64,000 nt of DNA from Methanohalophilus halophilus. GTDB lineage: Archaea; Halobacteriota; Methanosarcinia; Methanosarcinales; Methanosarcinaceae. Position numbers and translations under genes: made by a program. Of this stretch, positions 46,954 to 60,156 are shown piece by piece. Position 1 is the stretch's first letter. The number at the start of each line of letters is the position of its first letter. The stretch spans positions 758,057 through 822,056 of the forward strand of contig NZ_CP017921.1 of the NCBI RefSeq assembly GCF_001889405.1, read 5' to 3'. The notes beneath the pieces were generated by a model. It worked only from the letters and a program-made list of their open reading frames with translations. It searched no databases and was not told where the DNA came from.

Positions 46954-48792
46954 TCATTTCTTTTTGGATTCCCACATGCCGTTTTTACCGGATATCAGAC
47001 ATTTCCAGCTGTTACCCACAAGATCCATCCGGTCTGCCTTTTTTAAAGCTTCAAGGATATATTTGCGATTTCGTTTATCCCTGTAATGAAGGATTGTGCG
47101 CTGGATCTTCTTGTCTCTTCGCGAAGTGGCAACTTCTATATTTTCCCCTGTGAAGGGGTCAATTCCGGTATGATACATGCAGGTGGATGCCGTCATGGGG
47201 GTAGGTGTGAAATCCTGGACCTGCTCACTATACAGTTTTTTATCACGTATGTATTCGGCAGTTTCTATCATCTCTTTTAGCCCGCAACCCGGATGGCCGG
47301 ACATGAGATATGTCTGGAGGTATTGCTCTTTGCCCAGTTTCTTGTTGATTGCTGAATACATTTCCACAAACTTTTCGAAAACATCCCTGCCGGGTTTTCT
47401 CATACTGTCGGTAACCTCTTTTGAATAATGCTCCGGTGCCACTGCAAGTCTTCCACTGACATGCTTTTTACATATCATTTCCAGGTACTCAGGTTGGGTC
47501 AGGGCAAGATCGTAGCGCACACCGTAGGTAATGAAAACGTTCTTTACCCCCGGTATTTGTTCCAGGCGGTTTAATAGTTCCATGTTTTTGCTGTGGTCAG
47601 TATTCATTGACGGGCAGACTCCGGGGTAGAGGCAAAACTTGTCGGTACACACCCCTTTGTCTTTCCAACGGGAACATTCCATTGAATACATATTTGCGGT
47701 GGGCCCGCCCACTCCATTGATATTTCCCTTGAAATCTTTCATTTTGGTGAGGCTTTTTGCCTCTCTTAAGAGTGATTCAATACTCCTGGAATTAACCATG
47801 CGGCCCTGATGGTGGGCGATGGCGCAGAAAGAGCAGGCACCAAAACAACCTCTGTGGGTAGTGAGGGAGAAGCGCACCGGCTCAATAGCAGGGATGTCTT
47901 CTTTGTAAGCGGGGTGTTTTTGTCTTGTGTAAGGTAACTCATAAACCTCATCCAGTTTCTGGGTTTCAAGAGGTTTTGCCGGAGGATTCTGGACAATGAT
48001 AGTTTTGGGGTGGGGCTGGACCAGCATTTTCCCGTTTCCCGGGTTTTGCTGTTGCCAGAGGGTTTTGTAATTTCTGGCAAATGCTTCCTTTTCTTCTGAC
48101 ACAGTGGTGTAGGATTCCAGTTCGATATAATCCATGCCTTTAAGTTCTTCTTTCCAGGTCTTCACCGGGGTTTTCCAGACGGTACCGGGAATGTCCTTTA
48201 TTTGTTTGATATCTTCTCCTGCCTGTAATCTGCGTGCGATTTCTTCTGTCTGGGTTTCGCCCATCCCATATATCAGAAGATCTGCCGGGGCATCTGCAAG
48301 AATTGATTTCCTTACCTTTCCTGACTGGAAATCATATTGTGCAAGTCTGCGCAGGGAAGCTTCCACGCCTGCAATCACAATAGGGGCATCCGGGTATGCC
48401 TGATGTATACGATTGGAATATACAATGGTCGCCCTGTCCGGTCGCATGCCATGGGCGCCTCCCGGAGAATACATGTCACGCTTACGTGGTTTGAGGGATG
48501 GTGTATAGTTGGATACCATTGAGTCCATGTTGCCGGCGGTTGCGGCAAAGAAAAGTTGCGGTTTTCCAAGTTTTTTAAACTCTTCCGGTTTATCGTGGGC
48601 AGGCTGGGCTATTATCCCTACTCTAAACCCTCTGGCTTCAAGGAGGCGGCCTATCAGGGCAGCCCCGAAGGAAGGGTGATCAACGTATGCATCGCCTGTC
48701 ACTATGATTATGTCAAGGGTCTCCCATCCCCTCTGATGCATTTCTTTTTTTGACATGGGGAGGGGCTTTGGTGTTTTTTTATCGTGTTTCAT
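46954..48792 (-). CDS. YgiQ family radical SAM protein
   Basis: 612 residues. An N-terminal B12-binding-like domain (VTGDAYVDHPSFGAALIGR) precedes a radical SAM core with HRGCFGACSFCAIAHHQGR near residue 315 (CxxxCxxC) and ING.GGPTANMY. Further cysteines (CTDKFCLYPGVCPSM) may hold a second cluster. The last 130 residues contain DFTPTPMTASTCMYH and a basic tail. The family is widespread in bacteria and archaea but its reaction is unknown. It is the last gene of the leuA-tatD-MBL run and starts ten bases after the MBL gene. Confidence 0.92.
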   Translation of the reverse strand: MKHDKKTPKPLPMSKKEMHQRGWETLDIIIVTGDAYVDHPSFGAALIGRLLEARGFRVGIIAQPAHDKPEEFKKLGKPQLFFAATAGNMDSMVSNYTPSLKPRKRDMYSPGGAHGMRPDRATIVYSNRIHQAYPDAPIVIAGVEASLRRLAQYDFQSGKVRKSILADAPADLLIYGMGETQTEEIARRLQAGEDIKQIKDIPGTVWKTPVKTWKEELKGMDYIELESYTTVSEEKEAFARNYKTLWQQQNPGNGKMLVQPHPKTIIVQNPPAKPLETQKLDEVYELPYTRQKHPAYKEDIPAIEPVRFSLTTHRGCFGACSFCAIAHHQGRMVNSRSIESLLREAKSLTKMKDFKGNINGVGGPTANMYSMECSRWKDKGVCTDKFCLYPGVCPSMNTDHSKNMELLNRLEQIPGVKNVFITYGVRYDLALTQPEYLEMICKKHVSGRLAVAPEHYSKEVTDSMRKPGRDVFEKFVEMYSAINKKLGKEQYLQTYLMSGHPGCGLKEMIETAEYIRDKKLYSEQVQDFTPTPMTASTCMYHTGIDPFTGENIEVATSRRDKKIQRTILHYRDKRNRKYILEALKKADRMDLVGNSWKCLISGKNGMWESKKK

Positions 48793-48801
48793 TGTTCTGG
48801 A

Positions 48802-49437
48802 TCACCATATGGATCGGGATGCACGCATTGAAAGCTGGATCTGGCGGTTGGCATCAATTTTGACCACCGGGCCATGGCCGGGATAGAGGGTTTCTACATC
48901 GATTTCTGCCAGTTTTTCTATGGATTCTGTGAGTTGTCTGGCTGAGCCACCTTCAAAATCCGTGCGTCCAAATCCGCCGGATGAAAAGACAGTGTCTCCC
49001 GAGAACAGGCTTTTGGAAAAAGGTTCGTAGAGACATATGCCTCCCGGAGTATGCCCGGGTGTGTGGATTATCTGTAGGCCTTCGATTTCGTCTAATTTGA
49101 TCATATCTCCATCTTCATAGAGAATATCCGGCTCAATAGCAGGCGCCTTTTGTCCAAAGAATGTTGATACACTTCCCATATCATCTGCAAGCATGGGGCC
49201 ATCTGCACGGTGGACACCGACCTTTGCTCCACTGAGTTCCACAAGCAGGGGCACAGCTGCTGTATGGTCATAGTGGCAGTGGGTCAGTATTATCAGTTCC
49301 AGTTTATTGAGGTCTATATGGCTTTCAATTTCCCGGGCAAGTCTTTCTCCATTCAATCCGGTATCGATGAGGATGCTGTCGTTTATAAGGTAGGAGTTTG
49401 CATCATTGGTGGTGGCATTGCATTGTATGACTTTCAT
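48802..49437 (-). CDS. metallo-beta-lactamase fold hydrolase
   Basis: 211 residues from ATG 49437, with AAAGGGA five bases upstream. The metal-binding motif is LTHCHYDHTAAVP (HxHxDH), with further ligands in HTPGHTPGG, FSGDTVF and YPGHGP. This set and the length fit the glyoxalase II-like branch that binds two metals. The substrate is unknown; members hydrolyse thioesters, among other substrates. It lies between tatD and ygiQ, spacing about 10 bases on each side. Confidence 0.88.
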   Translation of the reverse strand: MKVIQCNATTNDANSYLINDSILIDTGLNGERLAREIESHIDLNKLELIILTHCHYDHTAAVPLLVELSGAKVGVHRADGPMLADDMGSVSTFFGQKAPAIEPDILYEDGDMIKLDEIEGLQIIHTPGHTPGGICLYEPFSKSLFSGDTVFSSGGFGRTDFEGGSARQLTESIEKLAEIDVETLYPGHGPVVKIDANRQIQLSMRASRSIW

Positions 49438-49447
49438 GTGAATCCCT

Positions 49448-50206
49448 TTAGATTTTGAATGCATTGTAGGTATTTTTCCGAGTGGTTTTTGCCACATCGG
49501 CAGGCTTCATGTCCTTTATTTCTGCTATTGTATTTATTGAATCGACCAGGAATGCAGGTTCATTGCGTCCCTTGCGCGGTGAAAGATAAGGGCTGTCTGT
49601 TTCTATCAGCATGAGTTCTTCAGGTACTGTGGCAGCGATCTCTTTGTGATGGCTGGAGAAGCATACCAGAGGAGGTATGGATATGTAGTGGCCGGCATCA
49701 GTTATTTTTTCCATGGTCTCAAGGGATCCTCCGTAACAATGGAAGATTACCCGGTCCAGATGCCCTGCCATTTCAAGTGCTTCATCCTCGGCATCCCTGC
49801 CATGGATAACCAGCGGTTTTGCATGTTTCTCTGCAATCGTGATGACCTGTTTAAATACTTCCCTCTGTTTTTTGCGTAAAGGTTCAGCGGTGCAGTGATA
49901 ATAGTCCATCCCTGCTTCTCCAATTCCTATGGCGGCCGGGGCATATTCATCAAGCTGGGAAAGAACTTCCAGTACCCTGTCTTTATCTGGACTGGTGGCT
50001 AGCATGGGGCTTAACCCTATTGTTGGGTGGATGCAGTCATGGGCTTTGGCCAGTTCAAGGGTTGAAAAGTTGGTTTTCAGATCAATACCCGAGTTGATCA
50101 TTTCATCAGACCCTGCTTCTTTTGCACGGTGGATGACCTCTTCCCGATCCTTGTTGAACTTGGAAAAATCGAGATGGCAGTGTGAATCTATAAAATAAGG
50201 TAACAT
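49448..50206 (-). CDS. TatD family metal-dependent hydrolase
   Basis: 252 residues from ATG 50206; a GTG three codons upstream is the alternative. The TIM-barrel metal ligands are visible: DSHCHLDF, GIGEAGMDYYH, PLVIHGRDAEDE, FHCYGGS and IETDSPYLSP. TatD proteins act as metal-dependent DNases or deacetylase-like hydrolases; archaeal members are DNA-repair candidates. The start lies next to the leuA stop, so it is the second gene in this transcript. Confidence 0.9.
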   Translation of the reverse strand: MLPYFIDSHCHLDFSKFNKDREEVIHRAKEAGSDEMINSGIDLKTNFSTLELAKAHDCIHPTIGLSPMLATSPDKDRVLEVLSQLDEYAPAAIGIGEAGMDYYHCTAEPLRKKQREVFKQVITIAEKHAKPLVIHGRDAEDEALEMAGHLDRVIFHCYGGSLETMEKITDAGHYISIPPLVCFSSHHKEIAATVPEELMLIETDSPYLSPRKGRNEPAFLVDSINTIAEIKDMKPADVAKTTRKNTYNAFKI

Positions 50207-50211
50207 GTTCC

Positions 50212-51754
50212 TCACTTCTGGAGGAGCATGTTAATAGCGGTTACGAGTGCTTCAACGGATGCATATACAATATCTGCACTTGCAGAACGTGCGGATACTA
50301 TCCGTCCGTTTTCATCCTGTACGCCGACTATCACTTCTGCAACGGCATCCGAACCTCCGGTTACCGCTTCAATACGGAAGTCATGGATGCTTATGGTGGC
50401 GTGTTCCCCGATTATACCGGTTACTGCCTTGAGTGCTGCATCAACAGGTCCGATTCCGATGTTTGAAAGAATCTTTTCTTCATCGTTAACCAGTGCTTTC
50501 ACAACTGCTGTAGGTGTTGTGACATTACCTGTCATTACGGACAGCTCTTTGAGGTCGATTGCAGGTTTGCCCATTGGTTTGTGCATTACTGCACAGGCAA
50601 TCGCATACAGGTCGGCATCAGTCAGCCGCTTGCCCTTGTCAGCTATTGTTTTGACCTTCTCTATGATGTGATTGAGTTGTTCATCATTGGGGTTAAGTTT
50701 AGCAGCTTCAAGGGATCTGCGTACTGCATGTTTACCAGCATGTTTGCCCAACACGATACGGCGCGTGTGTCCTACCATTTCCGGGGTCATTATGCCCGGT
50801 TCAAAGGTGTTCGAATTCTCGAGGACGCCGTGAGTATGGATTCCGGATTCATGCGCAAACGCATTCTCACCAACAACCGGACGATGGGCTGTAATAGGAA
50901 CAGTTGTATAGCGTTCGACCATTCGTGCGGTTTCAACGATATATTCTGTATTGATATTCAGGCTGGCACCGTATATGGATTTGAGGCTCATGACCGTTTC
51001 CGCCAGGTCTGCATTGCCGGCTCTTTCCCCAAGACCGTTAATCGTCACCTGTGCCTGGTTTGCACCGGCTTCGATTGCCATCAGGCTGTTAGCTACAGCA
51101 AGCCCGAAGTCGTTGTGGCAGTGTGTATCTATGGGTATACTGATCTGCTGGCGAAGATCACTTATCATATTGTACATGCCCGACGGAGACATAACGCCCA
51201 CGGTGTCGGGGACATTGATAATATCACAACCGGCTTCCTCTGCTGCCCTGTAGATTGCTATCAGGTAATCGAGGTCGGTTCGTGTGGCATCCATGGCAGA
51301 AAACATGCATCTCAGTCCGTGGTCTTTTACGTATCCCACAGCCTGGGTGGCCATTTGTTGTACTTCTTCACGACTTTTGCGTATGGTATGCTCCCTCTGG
51401 ATGTCCGATGTGGAGACGAAGGCGTGCACCATGTCCACTCCCGCCTCTATACAGGCATCGATATCTTTTGTAAGCACCCGGGCAAGACCACAGACCTCTG
51501 AAGTAAGGCCTGCATTGGCTATTGATTTTACCGATTCTTTGTCTCCCTGGGATGCTATTGGAAAACCTGCTTCAATCGTATCTACCCCAAGCTTATCAAG
51601 CTGAGTTGCAATATTGAGCTTCTGTTTTGGGGTAAGGGATACACCAGGGGTTTGTTCCCCGTCGCGAAGAGTAGTATCAAAAATGGTTATTTCTTTATTC
51701 CTAATCGATTCAGCGCTGTAAAAAGCGATCCCTCAGTTGATTCTTCGCATACAT
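50212..51754 (-). CDS. leuA: 2-isopropylmalate synthase (LeuA/CimA family) with apparent 1-base frameshift
   Basis: The conserved frame (stop at 50212, open up to 51732) holds the complete catalytic barrel: EITIFDTTLRDGEQTPG, the HCHNDFGLA motif, NGLGERAGNA, and a C-terminal regulatory domain (about residues 375-510). It has no ATG, GTG or TTG before the conserved start. The only good start is ATG at 51754 in another frame, which reads MYAKNQLRDRFLQR and stops at 51710. Removing one base from the A5 run at 51720-51724 (T5 in the coding strand) joins the two into 513 residues, the family length. Either sequence error, frameshift mutation or slippage. LeuA and CimA cannot be told apart here; leuB and leuD nearby favour LeuA. 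Confidence 0.86.
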
Positions 51755-51786
51755 GATAATTCCCGCAAATTACTCTGCTTTTCTAG

Positions 51787-51798
51787 TATTTATATTTG
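51787..51798 (-). promoter_or_regulatory. TATA box of leuA transcript
   Basis: On the minus strand CAAATATAAATA lies about 33-45 bp before the ATG at 51754, consistent with a short leader. This supports that ATG as the natural start, even though a frameshift follows it. Confidence 0.5.
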
Positions 51799-51850
51799 CG
51801 TGTTATTTATGTTTGTATTCAGGGAATCCATGTGAGATATCTTGTCACGA

Positions 51851-51866
51851 AATCTATATATATTAT
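51851..51866 (+). promoter_or_regulatory. rRNA promoter P1
   Basis: CGAAATCTATATATATTA contains a strong TATA element with a purine-rich BRE-like stretch upstream. It is about 355 bp before the 16S start. Confidence 0.6.
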
Positions 51867-51953
51867 GATGGTATCTTAGGGCTGCTTTCGATGACCTGTT
51901 TCATGCGCGAACCTCGCTTGTTTGTCGTGTGAATTGGTTCGGCCTGGCCGGAT

Positions 51954-51968
51954 CAGAAGGTTTATATA
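51954..51968 (+). promoter_or_regulatory. rRNA promoter P2
   Basis: CAGAAGG (BRE-like) directly followed by TTTATATA, about 240 bp before the 16S start. Two tandem promoters are common for rRNA operons in archaea. Confidence 0.6.
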
Positions 51969-52067
51969 CCAAAAGCAATATTCATGTGTTCCCGCACAGA
52001 ACGTGTGTGGAAACATAATCACCTTCACTTTAATGGAGACAGGAGATAACAATTCTGTCTGACTCAC

Positions 52068-52095
52068 GCAATGGCAGTTCGGTGAATTCTGATCG
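52068..52095 (+). other. 16S processing stem, 5' arm with bulge-helix-bulge (partner 53700-53727)
   Basis: GCAATGGCAGT (52068-52078) pairs perfectly with ACTGCCATTGC (53717-53727). Inside it, TCGG (52079-52082) pairs with CCGA (53710-53713), and TTCTGATCG (52087-52095) pairs with CGATCAGAA (53700-53708). The 3' arm has a 3-base AAA bulge at 53714-53716 and the 5' arm has TGA plus an A-A mismatch. This is close to the canonical bulge-helix-bulge cut by archaeal splicing endonuclease to release and circularise pre-16S. Confidence 0.82.
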
Positions 52096-52113
52096 TTAGT
52101 ATTTAGAATTCAC
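52082..52113 (+). other. leader hairpin upstream of 16S
   Basis: GTGAATTCT (52082-52090) and AGAATTCAC (52105-52113) form a perfect 9-bp stem with a 14-base loop. It reuses bases of the 16S processing stem, so the two structures exclude each other. Confidence 0.6.
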
Positions 52114-52208
52114 TGTGCAGGGCCTTTAATCAGCATCCATGTTGTTTAATAGGTACCCTGCCAACAATTTCCTTTAACCTTCAAAAGGTGTGCTAGAAAT
52201 ATATTATA

Positions 52209-53683
<1,475 letters not shown>

Positions 53684-53764
53684 AAGCAAAAAAAACTTTC
53701 GATCAGAAACCGAAAAACTGCCATTGCAATCATATCATTTAATCCAACATCGTTGGGAAACCAA

Positions 53765-53837
53765 GGGCTTGTAGATCAGTTGGAAGATCGCTGCCTTTGC
53801 AAGGCAGAGGCCCTGGGTTCGAATCCCAGCAAGTCCA
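53765..53837 (+). tRNA. tRNA-Ala (anticodon TGC)
   Basis: 73 bases in the 16S-23S spacer. The acceptor pairs GGGCTTG with CAAGTCC, the anticodon arm is CTGCC-TTTGCAA-GGCAG, and the T arm is CTGGG-TTCGAAT-CCCAG. No CCA is encoded. tRNA-Ala(TGC) in this spacer is usual for Euryarchaeota. Confidence 0.97.
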
Positions 53838-53924
53838 TATTTAATGCACCAGGCAAGTAATTTTGCCCGGGAAGGATGGATGTGCTCTTTCTGACCAAGG
53901 AGAGCACGATGAGATCGTGTATAA

Positions 53925-53956
53925 GTTGCATACCTGACGCTTACTGGAGTAAGCAA
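53925..53956 (+). other. 23S processing stem, 5' arm with bulge-helix-bulge (partner 56880-56911)
   Basis: CATACCTGA (53929-53937) pairs with TCAGGTATG (56899-56907), extendable outward by four pairs. Then CGC pairs with GCG (56893-56895), and CTGGAGTAAGCAA (53944-53956) pairs with TTGCTTATTCCAG (56880-56892) with one G-U. A 3-base AAA bulge (56896-56898) on one strand and a 3-base bulge (TTA at 53941-53943) on the other flank the short central helix, which is the bulge-helix-bulge layout. The mature 23S must lie inside. Confidence 0.82.
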
Positions 53957-56879
<2,923 letters not shown>

Positions 56880-56991
56880 TTGCTTATTCCAGGCGAAATC
56901 AGGTATGTAATATGAAAAAATACACGGTCAGATGAAACGCAAAGTTTATGACGGTTGCGTCATAGAATCACGCTTCGCACATGACCAATGT

Positions 56992-57063
56992 GCCAAGGTG
57001 GCGGAGCGGCTACGCAATCGCCTGCAGAGCGATTCCATCCCGGTTCGAATCCGGGCCTTGGCT
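56992..57063 (+). tRNA. tRNA-Cys (anticodon GCA)
   Basis: 72 bases between 23S and 5S. Acceptor GCCAAGG pairs with CCTTGGC, discriminator T as required for cysteine, anticodon arm ATCGC-CTGCAGA-GCGAT, T arm CCCGG-TTCGAAT-CCGGG. No CCA is encoded. Confidence 0.96.
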
Positions 57064-57081
57064 TTCATCCATCTCATATAA

Positions 57082-57213
57082 GTTGAGAACAGCGGCCATA
57101 GCGGCAGGGTAACTCCTGTACCCATCCCGAACACAGAAGATAAGCCTGCCAGCGTTGTATACGGTACTAAAGTGCGAGAGCCTTTGGGAACTATACATCG
57201 CTGCTGACTCAAC
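57082..57213 (+). rRNA. rrf: 5S ribosomal RNA
   Basis: Contains the 5S core GGCCATAGCGGCAGGGT, CCCATCCCGAACACAGAAGATAAG-type loop B/C segment and GTGCGAGAGCCTTTGGGAA. The terminal helix involves CAGCG with CGCTG, extended outside by GTTGAG and CTCAAC, which could be a processing stem. Mature ends therefore may be a few bases inside the given limits. Confidence 0.9.
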
Positions 57214-57396
57214 TTATTGACACTTACTTACTTATTCTGAATTCTGATTTTTTAAACATCTTTCCTGAAAGTATTAATCCGATAGAGAAATCAATGACAG
57301 ATATAAAATATTATAACGATCATAACTTGAGTGGATACTAACTGGACAGTAAAGATATATTGGATATAGAACTATCTTCTACTACGGGGTAGTTTC
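57214..57396. terminator. end of rRNA operon, T-run at 57248-57253
   Basis: A run of six T in CTGATTTTTTAAAC, about 35 bp after 5S, is the most likely archaeal stop for transcription. The remaining bases up to 57396 hold a possible TATA box (AAGATATATTGG near 57351) for the next gene and nothing else. Confidence 0.4.
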
Positions 57397-57768
57397 GTGA
57401 CAATATCATCAATTATTTTTGTTTATAATGCAGATAGTGGCCTATTTAATGAGATGAAAGATTATGTCCATAAAATAGTCTCACCTGCCAGTTATGGCTG
57501 TAATTTGTGTGCAATCACCTATAGCAGCACAGGTATGAAAGATGAATGGAAGGTTTTTATCGAACATCTCGCCGTTCCGATCCGGTTCTTTCACAGGGAT
57601 GAATTTGTTGAAAACTATGGAAATATGGAACCATCCTTCCCATGTGGGTATATCGAAACGGAAAATGGCCTTGAGCTCTTTATATCTTCTGAGGAAATGA
57701 ATAAACTGAACAATATCAAAGAACTCAAGACACTTGTCAGAACAAAAATAAACGGCATTTTGGACTGA
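57397..57768 (+). CDS. uncharacterised 123-residue protein
   Basis: Starts with GTG, with GGGGT about seven bases upstream. It opens with a strand SSIIFVYNADSGLFNEM, followed by KDYVHKIVSPASYGCNLCAITYSSTGM, a conserved-looking segment with a CxxC pair, and a helical end (SEEMNKLNNIKELKTLV). No known domain recognised. The stop is four bases before the UbiA-type gene, so it belongs to that transcript with the flavoprotein. Confidence 0.78.
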   Translation: MTISSIIFVYNADSGLFNEMKDYVHKIVSPASYGCNLCAITYSSTGMKDEWKVFIEHLAVPIRFFHRDEFVENYGNMEPSFPCGYIETENGLELFISSEEMNKLNNIKELKTLVRTKINGILD

Positions 57769-57772
57769 TAAT

Positions 57773-58648
57773 ATGTCATTTAACGTTGAAACCATAAAAA
57801 ATTATATGGTTCTGACAAGGATTGGTAACTCGGTGTTTGCAACATTTTCTGTATTTCTTGCCGGTATCCTTTCTGAAGACCTGAGTGGTCATGTTATTGA
57901 ATATATGCTGGCAGCATCGGTTGCAATTTTTCTTTTCATGGGTTCCTTTGCAATCAACGATTACTATGATCGTTTTGCAGACAGGCTAAATGGGAAGATG
58001 GCACGTCCCCTGGTACACGGTAATTTATCGGAAAAAAAAGCCCTGCAGGCTGGCCTGCTTTTTCTGGCCATTTCCCTTCTCCTATCTGTACCACTGGGAC
58101 CTGTAATTCTGATTTTCATAGGTTTGAACATAGTGGTATCATTACTATACAGCATGCGCCTAAAAAAGATATTCCTTCTGAAAAATATCTCCATCGCTTA
58201 TTGTTTCATGGCAACCATTCTGTTTGGTTCCATTATTTCTGATGTTGAAATAGAGCCTCTGGCAGGTTACTATATGCTTATGGCATTCCTTGTAGGTTTG
58301 GGTTATGAAATAATGATTGATATCCCTGATATGGAAGGTGACCGTGCCTGTGGAATCAGTACCCTGGCATGTTGTGTTTCTCCCCGTTTTGCCGCAGCGG
58401 TATCCTCTGCCATATACGTGGTGGTTTTTCTTCTGGATCCATTGCCCTTTTTTGTGCAAATCCATCCGGCCCTTTTCTATGACCTTTTATTCCTTGTGCT
58501 GATCCTGCCGGTATCCTTGATGTACATCTTCATATCCAGATCGCTGCTCAATAATCCCTCGCGGGAAAATACTTTGGGTATCAGGTCCAGGACTCTTGCA
58601 GTAATGCAGGTGGGATCTGTTGCTTATCTAGTAGGTTTTATCATGTAA
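57773..58648 (+). CDS. UbiA family prenyltransferase, second copy
   Basis: 291-residue membrane enzyme with about nine helices. Aspartate motifs are NDYYDRFADRLNG (loop 2) and DIPDMEGDRA (loop 6), where magnesium and prenyl diphosphate bind. It differs from the ether-lipid homologue at 13331 in having RFADRLNGKMARPL instead of the RPDRPIPSG type, so the prenyl acceptor is probably different. Candidates in this family include methanophenazine- or haem-related acceptors; none can be chosen from sequence. Precedes a mycothione-reductase-like flavoprotein. Confidence 0.82.
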   Translation: MSFNVETIKNYMVLTRIGNSVFATFSVFLAGILSEDLSGHVIEYMLAASVAIFLFMGSFAINDYYDRFADRLNGKMARPLVHGNLSEKKALQAGLLFLAISLLLSVPLGPVILIFIGLNIVVSLLYSMRLKKIFLLKNISIAYCFMATILFGSIISDVEIEPLAGYYMLMAFLVGLGYEIMIDIPDMEGDRACGISTLACCVSPRFAAAVSSAIYVVVFLLDPLPFFVQIHPALFYDLLFLVLILPVSLMYIFISRSLLNNPSRENTLGIRSRTLAVMQVGSVAYLVGFIM

Positions 58649-58705
58649 CTTCCACCATTATCTATAATTGTTATTGGATACAATGTCTGGATGGGGTATA
58701 ATAAT

Positions 58706-60133
58706 ATGAAAGAATATGACTTGATTATCGTAGGTACTGGCTCGGGTATGAATTATGTGGGGTCCATCCTCCAGCAAAATCCGGAAATGAAAATTGCTGT
58801 TGTGGATAAGGATGAACCAGGTGGTATATGTTTAACACGGGGCTGCATTCCTTCAAAGATGCTTTTGTATCCGGCTGAACTTGTACGTGAAATAAATTCA
58901 GCACAGAAACTTGGTATTTCTGCAAAAATTGAAGATATTGATTTCAAATCTATAATGGACAGAATGAGAAATGCCATTCACTCAGACATTGCCCTGATAC
59001 GTGAAGGGCTGGAGTCTGATGATGTAATGGATTATTATCATGGTGTTGCCCGGTTTATTGCACCGTATACTCTGAAGATCGGGAATGAAACTCTCAAAGC
59101 CCCAATGATTTTTCTCTGCACAGGTTCAAAGCCCTTCATGCCACCGATTGAAGGTCTGGATAAAATTGCATATCTTACAAGTGATGAAGTACTGAATATG
59201 GAATCCCTCCCTGAAAGTCTTGTAATTGTGGGGGCCGGCTACATAGCAGCTGAATACGGACACTTCTTTTCTGCCATGGGCTGCAAGGTCACTGTTATTG
59301 GCAATGGTCCGCGGGTTCTGCAACAGGAAGAGCCCGAAATCTCCAATCTTGCAAAAAGGAAGATGGAGCAATATTTAGATATCCATACTGGATACAGGGT
59401 TGTCAGTGTAAGGGAATATAATGGAATGAAAAAGGTTACTGCGATAAATAGTGAAGGCGATGAGATAAGCATTGAAGCCGAACAAATCCTGTTGGCTGCA
59501 GGCAGGGCTTCTAATTCCGACATCCTTCATCCCGATAAAGGGGATGTTGGTACCGATGAAAATGGCTGGATCAGAGTTAATGGAAATCTTGAAACAACCT
59601 GCAAGAATGTCTGGGCTTTCGGGGACTGTAATGGACAGCATCTTTTCAAACATGTCGGGAATTATGAGTCGACTGTTGTATTCCAGAATGCTATTCTCAG
59701 ACAGGACATAAAGGTGAGTTATCATGCCGTACCTCATGCTGTATTTTCCTGGCCTGAGATAGCAGGTGCGGGGTTAAGTGAAGCAGAAGCAATCGAATCT
59801 TTCGGTGAAGAAAGTATTTCGATTGGTTTTGAAGAATTCGAAAATACAGGTAAAGGTCTTGCAATGGATTTGCATGATTATTTCGTGAAAGTAATTATTG
59901 AGGACAACACTCAACAAATCCTTGGAATCCACATTATAGGGCCTCAGGCATCGGTACTTATACATCAGGTAATACCCTTGATGTATGTGGATGGTCCCCA
60001 GACTCATCCGCTTGTACATTCAATGGATATACATCCTTCCCTAAGTGAAGTTGTGAAAAGAGCTTTTTATTCTCAATACTCCATAGGGGAGTATCATATG
60101 ATCCTTAAGGAAAAAGGGATTGAAAAATCTTAA
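58706..60133 (+). CDS. pyridine nucleotide-disulfide oxidoreductase, mycothione reductase/dihydrolipoamide dehydrogenase-like
   Basis: 475 residues from ATG 58706, with an alternative ATG five codons upstream. The FAD loop is VGTGSGMNYV, the redox disulfide CLTRGC lies in GGICLTRGCIPSKML, the NAD-binding loop is IVGAGYIAAEYG, FAD contact is VWAFGDCNG, and the C-terminal base is in HPSLSEVVKRAF. GSGM at the FAD site and LFKHVGNYE resemble mycothione reductase more than E3 subunits. Methanogens have no 2-oxoacid dehydrogenase complex of the E3 type, so it probably reduces a low-molecular-weight disulfide or another small substrate, unknown here. Confidence 0.82.
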   Translation: MKEYDLIIVGTGSGMNYVGSILQQNPEMKIAVVDKDEPGGICLTRGCIPSKMLLYPAELVREINSAQKLGISAKIEDIDFKSIMDRMRNAIHSDIALIREGLESDDVMDYYHGVARFIAPYTLKIGNETLKAPMIFLCTGSKPFMPPIEGLDKIAYLTSDEVLNMESLPESLVIVGAGYIAAEYGHFFSAMGCKVTVIGNGPRVLQQEEPEISNLAKRKMEQYLDIHTGYRVVSVREYNGMKKVTAINSEGDEISIEAEQILLAAGRASNSDILHPDKGDVGTDENGWIRVNGNLETTCKNVWAFGDCNGQHLFKHVGNYESTVVFQNAILRQDIKVSYHAVPHAVFSWPEIAGAGLSEAEAIESFGEESISIGFEEFENTGKGLAMDLHDYFVKVIIEDNTQQILGIHIIGPQASVLIHQVIPLMYVDGPQTHPLVHSMDIHPSLSEVVKRAFYSQYSIGEYHMILKEKGIEKS

Positions 60134-60156
60134 AATCGGAATACTGCCCTCCTTTT

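Noticed and set aside
50581-51501. 306-residue plus-strand frame opposite leuA
   Set aside because: Antisense shadow of a conserved gene; cysteine and histidine content reflects the complementary codons.
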